Below, piece by piece: positions 53,818 through 62,872 of a DNA stretch of 64,000 nucleotides (the stretch's first letter is position 1; each line of letters starts with the position of its first letter). The translations under genes were made by a program, and so were the position numbers. Origin of the DNA: Halohasta litchfieldiae (GTDB lineage Archaea > Halobacteriota > Halobacteria > Halobacteriales > Haloferacaceae). The notes under the pieces were generated by a model that saw nothing but the letters and a program-made list of their open reading frames with translations, did not search any database and was not told where the DNA came from. The DNA is taken from the NCBI RefSeq assembly GCF_002788215.1, contig NZ_CP024845.1, positions 310,001-374,000 on the forward strand, in the 5' to 3' direction.

Positions 53818-54756
53818 ATGAGTGCATTTTCAGCAATCGGTGAAGGACGCGAGATCGAACAGGACGAGTACACGCCGGGGCTCGAACCCCAGGCGACTTG
53901 GTGTCCCGGCTGTGGTGACTTCGGTGTCCTGAAGGCACTGAAGGGCGCCGCCCAGGAACTCGGCAAATCCCCCGAAGAGATGCTGCTCACGACGGGGATC
54001 GGCTGTTCAGGCAAACTCAACAGCTACTTCGACAGCTACGGGTTCCATACGATCCACGGTCGTTCGCTGCCGGTCGCGCGAGCGGCCAAACTCGCCAATC
54101 CCGGCGTCGAAGTGATCGCCGCGGGTGGCGACGGTGACGGCTACGGGATCGGTGGCAACCACTTCATGCACACCGCCCGCGAGAACCACGACATGACCTA
54201 CATCGTGTTCAACAACGAGATCTTCGGCCTCACGAAGGGCCAGACCTCGCCAACGAGCCCGAAAGGTCACAAGTCGAAGACCCAGCCACACGGCAGCGCC
54301 AAAGAGCCGCTTCGCCCGCTCTCGTTGAGTCTAACCTCGGGTGCCTCCTACGTCGCCCGGACGGCCGCCGTCAACCCGAACCAGGCCAAAGAGATCATCA
54401 TCGAGGCGATGGAGCACGACGGCTTTGCGCACATCGACTTCCTCACCCAGTGTCCGACCTGGAACAAGGACGCCCGTCAGTACGTCCCGTACATCGACGT
54501 CAACGAGTCCGACGACTACGACTTCGACCCAACGGACCGACGTGAGGCATCCGAGATGATGACCGAAACCGAGGAAGCCCTCCACGAGGGCAAGGTCCTC
54601 ACCGGTCGGTTCTACGTCGACGAGGATCGACCATCCTACGGTCAAGAAAAGCGCGCAATCGGCGAAATGCCCGAGGAACCACTGGCAGAGCGCTACTTCG
54701 ACGACGACTACGAGTGGGAACGGTCGGCTGACCTGTTCCTCGACAAACACAAATAG
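53818..54756 (+). CDS. porB: Pyruvate:ferredoxin oxidoreductase, beta subunit
   Basis: The 312-residue TPP and iron-sulfur subunit has WCPGCGDFGVLKALKGAAQE and GIGCSGKLNSYFDSYG with cluster-ligand Cys residues. The TPP motif GGDGDGYGIGGNHFMHTARE comes next, then YIVFNNEIFGLTKGQTSPTS. Length matches PorB. Together the subunits decarboxylate pyruvate to acetyl-CoA and reduce ferredoxin. The gene follows porA directly. Confidence 0.88.
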   Translation: MSAFSAIGEGREIEQDEYTPGLEPQATWCPGCGDFGVLKALKGAAQELGKSPEEMLLTTGIGCSGKLNSYFDSYGFHTIHGRSLPVARAAKLANPGVEVIAAGGDGDGYGIGGNHFMHTARENHDMTYIVFNNEIFGLTKGQTSPTSPKGHKSKTQPHGSAKEPLRPLSLSLTSGASYVARTAAVNPNQAKEIIIEAMEHDGFAHIDFLTQCPTWNKDARQYVPYIDVNESDDYDFDPTDRREASEMMTETEEALHEGKVLTGRFYVDEDRPSYGQEKRAIGEMPEEPLAERYFDDDYEWERSADLFLDKHK

Positions 54757-54792
54757 AGCGGGTCGACCGCTCCGGTTTGCTGTACCGAAAGC

Positions 54793-54819
54793 GTTTTTCT
54801 GTTCGCAAGATATTTTTTT
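54793..54819 (+). terminator. T-rich terminator after porAB
   Basis: Two T-runs (five T at 54793-54798 and seven T at 54813-54819) follow the porB stop. They are typical of archaeal transcription termination. The second run may overlap the promoter of the next gene. Confidence 0.4.
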
Positions 54820-54840
54820 GTTGGAGCAAAACAGTTACTC

Positions 54841-55269
54841 ATGAGCACTACCGCAACGGAGGATCGTATTCTCTCTGTGCTGGAAGACGACGCACAGGCC
54901 TCCTACTCCGAGATTGCCGACCGTGCGGAGGTCTCGAAGCCGACGGTTCGCAAATACATTCAGAAACTGGAGTCCGAGGGCGTGATCGTCGGCTACTCGG
55001 CCGACGTCGACCCGAAAAAACTCTCCTCGCAGACGATTGCCCTCGTTGGCATCGACGTCGCCAGCGAACTGTATGTCGAAGCCACCCGCGCGCTCAAATC
55101 GCTGGCTGCTGTCGAATCGCTCTACACCTCGTCGGGCGACCATATGCTAATGGCCGAGGTCCGTGCCCAAGACGGCGACTCGTTGGGCGATGTGATCAGC
55201 GATGACATCCTCCAGATCGAGGGAGTGACCGCGGCCCATCCCTCCTTCCTGCAGGAACGGTTGAAGTAG
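54841..55269 (+). CDS. Lrp/AsnC family transcriptional regulator
   Basis: The 142-residue protein has an N-terminal HTH (ATEDRILSVLEDDAQASYSE; ADRAEVSKPTVRKYIQKLES) and a RAM/ACT-like effector domain (IALVGIDVASELYVEATRAL; SLYTSSGDHMLMAEV). Proteins of this group sense amino acids and control metabolic genes. It sits 84 bases downstream of porB on the same strand, so regulation of por genes is possible but unproved. Confidence 0.9.
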   Translation: MSTTATEDRILSVLEDDAQASYSEIADRAEVSKPTVRKYIQKLESEGVIVGYSADVDPKKLSSQTIALVGIDVASELYVEATRALKSLAAVESLYTSSGDHMLMAEVRAQDGDSLGDVISDDILQIEGVTAAHPSFLQERLK

Positions 55270-55368
55270 TCTCGCCGCCCACCTCTCTTCAGTTGCACTC
55301 GATTACTTGTTTAAGCGCAGTTGTCTCGGAAACTGTGTCGACACCTAAAAATAGGTCGCAATGAGATC

Positions 55369-55863
55369 TCACTGCGCTGGCGTCGACATCCCTTTGTACG
55401 CCAGTACGACACCGCCGACGAAGACAGCCGTAGCCAGATAGATCGGTCCGAGATGAGTCACCCAGTCGTGGGCGAAGCCACCGATGTAGTGCATCGGCAG
55501 TGCGATTGCCAGTCCGGTGACTGCGGTGATGACGGCGGTGGCCCATGCCCACCGGAGTCGCTGGCGGACCCCGAACCACGAGAGAGCGGTCACGGCGATT
55601 CCGGTCGAGATAATGAACGCCGCTGTGGCGACATGGAGGTGGCTAATGTAGAACGCAACCGTGGGGTCCAGTTGGGCGGGCGTCATGCCACCGAGATGGC
55701 TCACACCGAGTTCAAATCCGCCACCAACGAAGTTCAACACGAGAAAGACGATCCCGTAGCCGATGAACGCGACACCGGCAAGCGCCATCAACAACGCACC
55801 GTTCCAGAGCGTTGAACCGAACTCGACTGCTTGTTCCTGTTGTACTGATTGTTGTGTCGACAT
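55369..55863 (-). CDS. Four-helix membrane protein of unknown function
   Basis: The 164-residue protein has a polar start (MSTQQSVQQEQAVEF) and four hydrophobic helices. His residues lie near membrane boundaries: FYISHLHVATAAFI, IALPMHYIGGFAHDWVTHLG. The His placement could ligate a metal or heme but this is speculative. A strong GGAGGT lies 8 bases before the ATG, unusual among the leaderless genes here. The 250 bases on its 5' side hold nothing recognised. Confidence 0.6.
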   Translation of the reverse strand: MSTQQSVQQEQAVEFGSTLWNGALLMALAGVAFIGYGIVFLVLNFVGGGFELGVSHLGGMTPAQLDPTVAFYISHLHVATAAFIISTGIAVTALSWFGVRQRLRWAWATAVITAVTGLAIALPMHYIGGFAHDWVTHLGPIYLATAVFVGGVVLAYKGMSTPAQ

Positions 55864-56113
55864 GTGATTACCTCCGTTTCTGGTGTGTTGGCACCACAGC
55901 TACCGCTGTGTTGGTCCACACTCCATGTGCAATGATACCATGGGTCGTATTTGGTGTTCCGAATATGTCGGTATTATAAACGGAGCTGAGAACCTGTTCG
56001 GAGTATCGAAGCTCAATACACCAGTACAGCAGCAGTAGATGGCGACCAAGTAGTATGGCCGTTCCAGACTGGTTCGGATACGAGAGGTTCTGTCGCAGAT
56101 TGACTGCAGACGG

Positions 56114-57418
56114 TTATCCAAGCCGGTCGACAAACCGGTCAAACGCCCCACTCTCGGCATGGACGTGGGCGTAGGTTCCCAGTGATTCGTATTCGAGCAG
56201 GCCGTCATGATCTCCATCGATTCCGTCGCCGCGGACAGTTTTAAAGCCGAATCGGGCATCGTTGTCGACCGACGCCGTCGAGTAGTGGAACTCGTGGCCC
56301 CGGATCGTCTCTCCCGACCGTGCAGTCAGCGTGCCCGACGTGGCTTCGAGTTCGACGTGATCCAGTGCCTGATACCGATCACACATCGTTACGTCCGCCG
56401 GGAGAATACCGGCCATCGCATACATCTGGTCCTCGACAGTCGTCAGCGACTGACTCATCGCCATGAGGCCGCCACATTCGCCGAAGACCGGCAGGCCGTC
56501 GCTGGCCAACTCGCCGAGGTCCGAGAGTGTGTCCGTCGACGCCAACTCCTCGGCATGGAGTTCGGGGTAGCCACCCGGCAGATACACCCCATCGCAGTCC
56601 GGCACTGGGTCGCCAGCAATGGGTGAAAAAGTCCGTACAGTAGCCTGCTCGCGGAGTCGTTCAATGGTGGCTGGATACCGAAAACAGAAGGCGGCGTCGC
56701 TGGCGACCGCGACTGTTGGACCCGCTTTGCCGCGCGGTGAGGGCTCGGGGTCGACTTGCGGTGGTTGGCGTGCCACGTCGACCAGTCGGTCGGTTTTGAG
56801 ATGTTCGGCGGCCGCCGAGAGTGCCTCGTGGGGAAGCGCGGCTTCCGCGCCCATCTCCAGTCCGAGATGGCGGTCGGGGATTTCGAGATCGCCGGACGGT
56901 GGAATCCGCCCGAAGTAGGTCATGCTCTCGGGGAGCGCATCACGAATGCCCTGCTGGTGTCGACCACCATGGGCACGCTGAGCGATGACCCCTGCCACAT
57001 CGATATCGCGGTCAATCGTCTCGGCGTACTCCCGGAAGCCGTAGGCGGTGGCGGCGACGCTCTCCATGCCTGCTTTGGCGTCGACAACCAAGACGACCGG
57101 CAGATCGAGGGCTTCGGCGACCATCGCCGTACTTGAGCCGTCGCCGTCGTACAGTCCCATCACACCCTCAACGACACAGATGTCGCCCTCGCCGCGGGCG
57201 TAGTTGCGAGCCAATCCGTCGTCGCCTTCGAGCCACAGATCGAGTGTTCGAGAGGGTCGACCGGCGACGGCCTCGTGATGACTGGGGTCGATGAAGTCGG
57301 GACCTGCTTTTGCTGGCTGGACCGCGTAGCCAGCCTCATCGAGGGCGCGGATGATCGCCAGCGTGGCGACCGTTTTGCCGACGCCGGAGCTGACGCCCCC
57401 AAGGACGAATCCCTTCAT
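56114..57418 (-). CDS. cobB: Cobyrinate a,c-diamide synthase
   Basis: CobB/CbiA amidates the a and c side chains of (hydrogeno)cobyrinate with glutamine and ATP. The 434-residue protein has an N-terminal P-loop ATPase (GGVSSGVGKTVATLAIIRAL; GPDFIDPSHHEAVAGRPS) and a C-terminal class I glutaminase domain with the nucleophile in FGECGGLMAMSQS and GHEFHYSTAS. Its ATG overlaps the cbiE stop by four bases. Confidence 0.92.
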   Translation of the reverse strand: MKGFVLGGVSSGVGKTVATLAIIRALDEAGYAVQPAKAGPDFIDPSHHEAVAGRPSRTLDLWLEGDDGLARNYARGEGDICVVEGVMGLYDGDGSSTAMVAEALDLPVVLVVDAKAGMESVAATAYGFREYAETIDRDIDVAGVIAQRAHGGRHQQGIRDALPESMTYFGRIPPSGDLEIPDRHLGLEMGAEAALPHEALSAAAEHLKTDRLVDVARQPPQVDPEPSPRGKAGPTVAVASDAAFCFRYPATIERLREQATVRTFSPIAGDPVPDCDGVYLPGGYPELHAEELASTDTLSDLGELASDGLPVFGECGGLMAMSQSLTTVEDQMYAMAGILPADVTMCDRYQALDHVELEATSGTLTARSGETIRGHEFHYSTASVDNDARFGFKTVRGDGIDGDHDGLLEYESLGTYAHVHAESGAFDRFVDRLG

Positions 57419-58206
57419 TGGTCGCCCCCTGAGTCGCTCTGCGGTTCAGTCCGTCGAACAGCCAGCACCGAGAGGTCCGAAAACGGCGTGTCGTCGACTC
57501 CCGAGCCACCGGCGTGTTCCGACAGCTCTGCCAACGAGAACCGAGAGATTGACTCGTCGTCGTGGGTGAGTTGTTCGAGGACCAGCGCCTCCAGATCGGG
57601 GTCGGCTCCGTGGTCCAGCAGATGCGCCGCAATATCGCCGGGCATCCAGTCAAATGGTCGCGGAAGCACAAGCAGATGTCGACTTCCGACTTTATTTATA
57701 AGTCGATCCAGTCCCGGCGTGATGTCTCCGCTTTTATGAAGCGTGACGAACTCGGTGTCCTCCATCGGCGTCCGGGCACGACTCGCGGCCATCTGGAGCG
57801 AGGAGATTCCTGGAATCACGCGGACGGGGGTGTCGACAACCCCCTGTACTTTGCCGACGAACTGGTAGCCCGAGTGGTTCGGATCGCCCATCAACACCGC
57901 CGTCCCCTGCTCACCGTTGGCCACGCGATCCGCAAAGGTGGTTAGGGCCTCTCTTTCGTCTCGGTAGCCACAGGTTAACAAGTCGGCGTCGGTGAGATCA
58001 GCGATGAAGTCGACCACTGTCGAAAAGCCGACGACGACATCGGCTTCCTCGATAGCTCTGCGGCCGCGGGGCGTGAGATACTCCAGATTTCCGGGGCCGA
58101 TACCGACCGCGTACACTGGCGAGTCGACTGAGTCCGGATCGGCTTCAGCCGCGGCTGCCGCAACTGTTGCCGGATCGGGACCCGAATCAAGGTCGTAGTC
58201 GCTCAC
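57415..58206 (-). CDS. cbiE: Precorrin-7 C5-methyltransferase (CbiE type)
   Basis: The 263-residue tetrapyrrole methylase begins with an acidic tail, then VYAVGIGPGNLEYLTPRGRR. The segments IPGISSLQMAASRARTPMED and VTLHKSG and the late block RFSLAELSEHAGGSG, FSDLSVLAVRR follow the CbiE pattern better than CbiH/CobJ, though the latter is the main alternative. It overlaps both cbiC and cobB by four bases. Confidence 0.75.
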   Translation of the reverse strand: MSDYDLDSGPDPATVAAAAAEADPDSVDSPVYAVGIGPGNLEYLTPRGRRAIEEADVVVGFSTVVDFIADLTDADLLTCGYRDEREALTTFADRVANGEQGTAVLMGDPNHSGYQFVGKVQGVVDTPVRVIPGISSLQMAASRARTPMEDTEFVTLHKSGDITPGLDRLINKVGSRHLLVLPRPFDWMPGDIAAHLLDHGADPDLEALVLEQLTHDDESISRFSLAELSEHAGGSGVDDTPFSDLSVLAVRRTEPQSDSGGDQ

Positions 58207-58958
58207 TGGTCGACCTCGATATCGACGCCGAGATCAAGATCCAGTTCACCGGTTCGGACGTCTTTGGCGACGTGAATCAGTTCGTTCGTGAGCGCGGCGG
58301 CCAGTCCACTGCCGCCACGTCGACCGACGTTCGTGATCGCGGGCACGTCGTACTCTTCGGCAACCTCGCGGATTCGCTCGCGGCTCTCGACGGCCTTCAC
58401 GAAACCGACCGGTGTAGCGACGATCACCGCCGGGCGAGTGCCGTTTTCGATACAATCCGCGAGCGCGAACGCCGCGGTTGGGGCGTTGCCGATCACCGCG
58501 ATTGCGTCGTCGTAGACGCTCTGTTTGTCGAGTTCGAGGACAGAGGCCGCAGTGCGGGTCATCCCTGTTTTCTTGGCGAGTTCCGCACCGTTGCCGATTG
58601 CCTTGCGTTTCTCGCAGTTGTGACCCCGCCCCGTGACGCCAGCTTTCGACATCGTGATGTCGGTGACGATTGTCGACTCCCGAAGCACTGCGTTAGCTCC
58701 GGCCCGAATCGGAGCCTCGTCGTCCGGCTCGCCTGCCTCGTCGGTGCCGGTAAACCGCAGGAGGTGCTGAAACTCGATATCGCCCATCGAGTGGACCGAT
58801 TTTTGGCGAAAGCGGTCGGCCAGCGTCTCGTCGGGAACGAACTGCCGAACGATGTCCATGCTCGTCTCCGCAATGTCCATCGCCTCTTGGGTCGTCGCGC
58901 CGAGATCGGCGTACTCCTCTTCGAAATCGTCGTCGGATTCGGTTTCTTGCTCAGTCAT
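58203..58958 (-). CDS. cbiC: Precorrin-8X methylmutase
   Basis: CbiC/CobH moves the C11 methyl to C12 to form (hydrogeno)cobyrinate. ATG 58958 gives 251 residues. It contains SVHSMGDIEFQHLLRFTG with the catalytic His, IVTDITMSKAGVTGRGHNC, SVYDDAIAVIGNAPTAAFAL and ATPVGFVKAVESRERI. The ATG lies inside the end of cobN (8-base overlap), so translation is coupled. Confidence 0.93.
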   Translation of the reverse strand: MTEQETESDDDFEEEYADLGATTQEAMDIAETSMDIVRQFVPDETLADRFRQKSVHSMGDIEFQHLLRFTGTDEAGEPDDEAPIRAGANAVLRESTIVTDITMSKAGVTGRGHNCEKRKAIGNGAELAKKTGMTRTAASVLELDKQSVYDDAIAVIGNAPTAAFALADCIENGTRPAVIVATPVGFVKAVESRERIREVAEEYDVPAITNVGRRGGSGLAAALTNELIHVAKDVRTGELDLDLGVDIEVDQ

Positions 58959-61900
58959 CGGATACCTCCGCAGCCGGGGTACTGGCACGTGCTTCGAGAT
59001 CACCCTCGACGCTGAGGTTGATATCTCGGAGCTGGTCGACCGTCTCTTCGTCGGCCTCCCAGAGGCCGCGCTCGATGGCCTCCAGAAGGGTATCAGAAAT
59101 CGATTCGAGCGCCCACGGGTTCACCTCCCGCATCCACTCTTGTCGGTGCTCGTCGAAGGCGAATTTGTCAGCCACATCCTCCCAGAGCGTGTCGCTGATG
59201 ACGCCGGTGGTGGCATCCCACCCCATGACGACGTCGACCGTCGTCGAGAGGTCTCCGGCTCCCTTGTAGCCGTGTTCCTCCATCGAATCGAGCCACTCTG
59301 GGTTGAGCACGCGTGCTCGCATTGCCTTGCGAACTTTTTCCTCGTTGGTGTACACCGAGACGTTTTCGGGGTCCGAGGAGTCGCCGACATAGGAGGCTGG
59401 CTCGCTGCCGGAGATTCCCGAGACGGCGGAGATGAAGCCACCGTGGAAGGCATACCAGTCCGACGAATCGAGTTCGTCCTGTTCCATCGTGTCCTCGATT
59501 TTGACCGTCGCGTCGACACTCGACAGTCGCCGCTCGAAGCTATCGTGGGCCTCGCTCACTTTCCCGCGTTTGCCCATCGCGTAGCCGCCCCACTGGACAT
59601 ACACGTCGGCGAGATCGGATCGGTCCTCCCAGTTGCCCTCGTCGACGGCCTTGTTCGTCCCCGCGCCGTAGCCGCCGGGCCGGGTGGTAAACACGCGGTT
59701 GGTCGCCGCGCTTTTGGCTTCCGTGGCATCCATGCCGTTGGCCTCCAGTTCCTCGGCTTCCTCCTCGACGTGCTTTTTGATGTAGTTCATCTCGTGTGGC
59801 TCGTCGAGGTCGACCACTGCCGAGACGGCGTCGTGGATAACACCCGCCGCGGCGGGGAACGCATCCCGGAACAGTCCCGAGACGCGGGTCGTCACGTCGA
59901 TTCGTGGTCGACCCAACTCGTCGAGCGGAATCGGGTCGACATCGTCAATCCGACCCGCTTCGGTCCACTCGGGTTTGACGCCCATCATGGCCAACACCTG
60001 GCCGATGGTCTCACCTTTGGTTCTGACTGTGGGTGTCCCCCATGCGACGACGCCGATTTCCTCGGGGTAGGCGTCGTGTTCGTCGTGATGGCGGTCAAGC
60101 ACGCCCTCGGCGACATTGCGGCCGACCTGCCACGCGTATTTGGCGGGCACTTTCCGCGGGTCGAGCGTGTAGAAGTTTCGGGCCGTCGGTAGGAGGTCGA
60201 CACCTCCACGCGTTGGCGCACCGGAACCGCCCGGTGGGACGTATTCGCCACTCAGGGCGTCGGCGGTTCGAGGGATCTCGTCTTCGGCACCTTGGACTCT
60301 GGGTGCGGCTTCCTCACAAATGAACGCCAGTGCCTCCCGGAGGTCGTTGTGTGCGCCGGACTTTGCTCGGCCATCGCCCAGCGTGTCGATGTCGACCACG
60401 AGCAGATTGACGTTGACCTCGTCATCTGGCCCCGCCTCTCGCTCCGAATCAGGCACGTCGAACTCGTGTTCTGCAAGGGTGTTGATAAGGTCGAGGCTCG
60501 TCTCGTGGACGTGGTCGGCGGCCTCGGCGTAGGTCATGCCCAACGCCTCGTCGTACTCGCCGGGAGCATTGCGCAGGCGGTCGTAGTCGACGCCTAACAC
60601 ACCTGCAACGCTCTCTCGGAGGCTCGGCGCGTCGCCGTTTTCGAGTCGCGTGAGTGCGACCAGATACTCCACGAGGCGGTCGTCGACCGGCGGTTCGCTC
60701 ATCGTGTGCAGCCCCAGCCGAATCTGAGTCGTTTTGACATCCGTGAGATACTCGTGGATACGTTCGACCAGTTCGTCGATAGCGAGGTCCTCGCCGTCGA
60801 CTGCGCCCTCAGCCAGCGTCGACCCCGTTTCGTCGGGCCCACGGACCTCCATCTGCTGGTCGATGGTGCCTGTCGTTCCGAGTTCGACTGCGAGATCGAG
60901 TTCGTCGACGCGGCTTCGGATGAGGTCTTCGAGATGGTCGCCGTCATCCTCGCGAGCGTCTTCCATTCCGGCCTCGCGGTACTGATTGGCGAGTTCTTCG
61001 AGGTCGGCCAGCTCGTCGTAGGTGCCGGCGTTGCTCATGACCGGTGTGAGGTAGTCGACAATCGCGGCGTAGGATCGTCGCTTGGCTTGGGTTCCCTCGC
61101 CGGGATTGTTAACGATGTATGGGTAGACGTTCGGCAGGTCGCCGATCAGTTGGTCCGGCGCGCTTGCACCGTTGAGACCCACCGTCTTGCCCGGCAGCCA
61201 TTCGAGCGAGCCGTGCGTGCCGAGATGGACGACTGCGTCGGCTTCGAAGGAGTTGCGGAGCCACGCGTAGAAGGCGTAGTAGTCGTGTGGCGGCTGGAGA
61301 TCCGAATCGTGGTAGACCTTCGAGGGGTCCATCCCGAACCCTCGCGGTGGCTGAACCGTGACGAGAACGTTGCCGAACTCGGCTCCCGGAATCGCAAAGG
61401 GTCGCTCCGGTGGCTCGCCCCATTCGTCGACGATATTATCCTGAAACCGCTCGTCGGCCTGTTCGAACCACTCGGCGTACTGGTCGGTGGAAACAACGTC
61501 GACCGACCGCTCTCGCACGTCTTCGGGCGCAACCCAGCGGTTGTCGAGGGTGAGTTGGCTCGTGAGCGTGTTTATAAGCGTCTGGCCGGAGTCCGGTACA
61601 GCACCGCCGAGATCGTAGTTTCGTGTGTCGAGTTCTTTTAAAAGATTGACCGTACTTTCGGGGGAGTCGAGGCCGAAGGCGGTCCCGATCCCGTCATCAC
61701 TCGGCGGGTAGTTGTGGAGGACGACCGCGACCTGCTTGTCTTCGTTCGGCGTGTGTTGGAGATTGGCCCAGTTGACCGCGAGTCGGGCGGCGTGGTCGAC
61801 CCGATCCTGGATGGGGAAATGCTGTTTCGGCGCGCTGCCGATCCCCGCGTCGTCGTCCATTCGCTCCTTGCCCGAAATCGGGTGGGTGATCACGTTCCCG

Positions 61901-62841
61901 TCGAATTCGGGGAGGGCGACAGACAAGGCGAGTTCGAAGCCCATCACGCCCGTATCGCTGGACTCGTAGCGCGAGCGCGAGCGCATGGTCGTAATCGTCT
62001 GGAGGACGGGGACGCCAAGCCGGTCGAGAAAGACGTCTTCGGCGCTGTCGCCTTCATCGCTGGCCGACCGACCGCGTTCGTCCATCGAGAGTGAGAACAT
62101 AAACGAGGAGAGAACCGCGTCGACAATCGGCTCGTCATCCTGCAGGAGCCAGTTGTCGGTTATCCACTCTGCGTTCTCCTGGCCCTCCTCATCGGCAGCC
62201 GGATTGCAGAAGATCGGCAGTGCGTTTGCACCCTGTGATTCGAGGGCGCGAACTTGGGCGTCGACGTAGCGGGTGTTCTCGTGGGTCCAGTGGGATTCAT
62301 AAAACCAGACCGCCACGGTCGGCGCGTCGGGATCGAAGCTGTCGAGTAGTTCCTCGTAGCCGATTCCGGGATGGTCGGGGTGATAGACACCCTCTGTTGG
62401 GAGTTCGGTCGGCGTATCATAGACCATCGAATCCAGGTCGTCGGTCCCGTACTCGATGGCCAGAAACCGACAACAGTTCTCGATGTTTATCGTGCCGCCG
62501 CGTTCGAGGTATTCATAAACGAGATCTCGGTCCGAATCGGCGACGGAGGTGTCTTCGAAGGCGAACGCATCGCCGGTCGCCTTGACGATCAGGGGGACGC
62601 CCATCTCCCGCAAGCGTTCGACGGCGTACTCGTAGCCGGGCATGCTGTCCTCGCCGCCGTGGAGCCAGAAACAGACCGCCGCGGCGTCCTCGCAGTCGTC
62701 GACGAAGTCTTCAACGTCGGTCTGCTCGTCGAGATCGCTTTCGGAGCGGACGACGAGTTCGATACCATCGAGTCGGCCCGCCGCCCGCTGGACGGAGCCG
62801 AGTTCGTTTTCAGTTGCCGTGTAGAGGCCGATCCGTGTCAT
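58951..62841 (-). CDS. cobN: Cobaltochelatase subunit CobN
   Basis: CobN is the large subunit of the ATP-dependent chelatase that inserts cobalt into the corrin ring, working with BchI/BchD-like ATPase subunits. The 1296-residue protein has IGLYTATENELGSVQRAAGR at the start, VCFWLHGGEDSMPGYEYAVE, VVHLGTHGSLEWLPGKTVGL, VDIDTLGDGRAKSGAHND and RVSGLFRDAFPA. It leads the cobN-cbiC-cbiE-cobB operon and is divergent from a chelatase ATPase gene that could supply its partner. Confidence 0.95.
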   Translation of the reverse strand: MTRIGLYTATENELGSVQRAAGRLDGIELVVRSESDLDEQTDVEDFVDDCEDAAAVCFWLHGGEDSMPGYEYAVERLREMGVPLIVKATGDAFAFEDTSVADSDRDLVYEYLERGGTINIENCCRFLAIEYGTDDLDSMVYDTPTELPTEGVYHPDHPGIGYEELLDSFDPDAPTVAVWFYESHWTHENTRYVDAQVRALESQGANALPIFCNPAADEEGQENAEWITDNWLLQDDEPIVDAVLSSFMFSLSMDERGRSASDEGDSAEDVFLDRLGVPVLQTITTMRSRSRYESSDTGVMGFELALSVALPEFDGNVITHPISGKERMDDDAGIGSAPKQHFPIQDRVDHAARLAVNWANLQHTPNEDKQVAVVLHNYPPSDDGIGTAFGLDSPESTVNLLKELDTRNYDLGGAVPDSGQTLINTLTSQLTLDNRWVAPEDVRERSVDVVSTDQYAEWFEQADERFQDNIVDEWGEPPERPFAIPGAEFGNVLVTVQPPRGFGMDPSKVYHDSDLQPPHDYYAFYAWLRNSFEADAVVHLGTHGSLEWLPGKTVGLNGASAPDQLIGDLPNVYPYIVNNPGEGTQAKRRSYAAIVDYLTPVMSNAGTYDELADLEELANQYREAGMEDAREDDGDHLEDLIRSRVDELDLAVELGTTGTIDQQMEVRGPDETGSTLAEGAVDGEDLAIDELVERIHEYLTDVKTTQIRLGLHTMSEPPVDDRLVEYLVALTRLENGDAPSLRESVAGVLGVDYDRLRNAPGEYDEALGMTYAEAADHVHETSLDLINTLAEHEFDVPDSEREAGPDDEVNVNLLVVDIDTLGDGRAKSGAHNDLREALAFICEEAAPRVQGAEDEIPRTADALSGEYVPPGGSGAPTRGGVDLLPTARNFYTLDPRKVPAKYAWQVGRNVAEGVLDRHHDEHDAYPEEIGVVAWGTPTVRTKGETIGQVLAMMGVKPEWTEAGRIDDVDPIPLDELGRPRIDVTTRVSGLFRDAFPAAAGVIHDAVSAVVDLDEPHEMNYIKKHVEEEAEELEANGMDATEAKSAATNRVFTTRPGGYGAGTNKAVDEGNWEDRSDLADVYVQWGGYAMGKRGKVSEAHDSFERRLSSVDATVKIEDTMEQDELDSSDWYAFHGGFISAVSGISGSEPASYVGDSSDPENVSVYTNEEKVRKAMRARVLNPEWLDSMEEHGYKGAGDLSTTVDVVMGWDATTGVISDTLWEDVADKFAFDEHRQEWMREVNPWALESISDTLLEAIERGLWEADEETVDQLRDINLSVEGDLEARASTPAAEVSDD

Positions 62842-62842
62842 A

Positions 62843-62850
62843 TTTATAAA
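62843..62850. promoter_or_regulatory. Shared TATA region between cobN and the chelatase ATPase gene
   Basis: TTTATAAA is palindromic and lies 23 bases before the plus-strand ATG 62873, which suits a leaderless start there. The whole cobN-ATPase gap is only 31 bases, so the same element lies just before the cobN ATG. The cobN promoter must overlap the other gene's start; TAATACAA at about 62855-62862 is a candidate. Confidence 0.45.
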
Positions 62851-62872
62851 CCACTATTGTATTAGCGCAAGT

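Noticed and set aside
58852-60192. 446-codon plus-strand frame inside cobN
   Set aside because: Shadow of the cobN gene, which carries the conserved family blocks.
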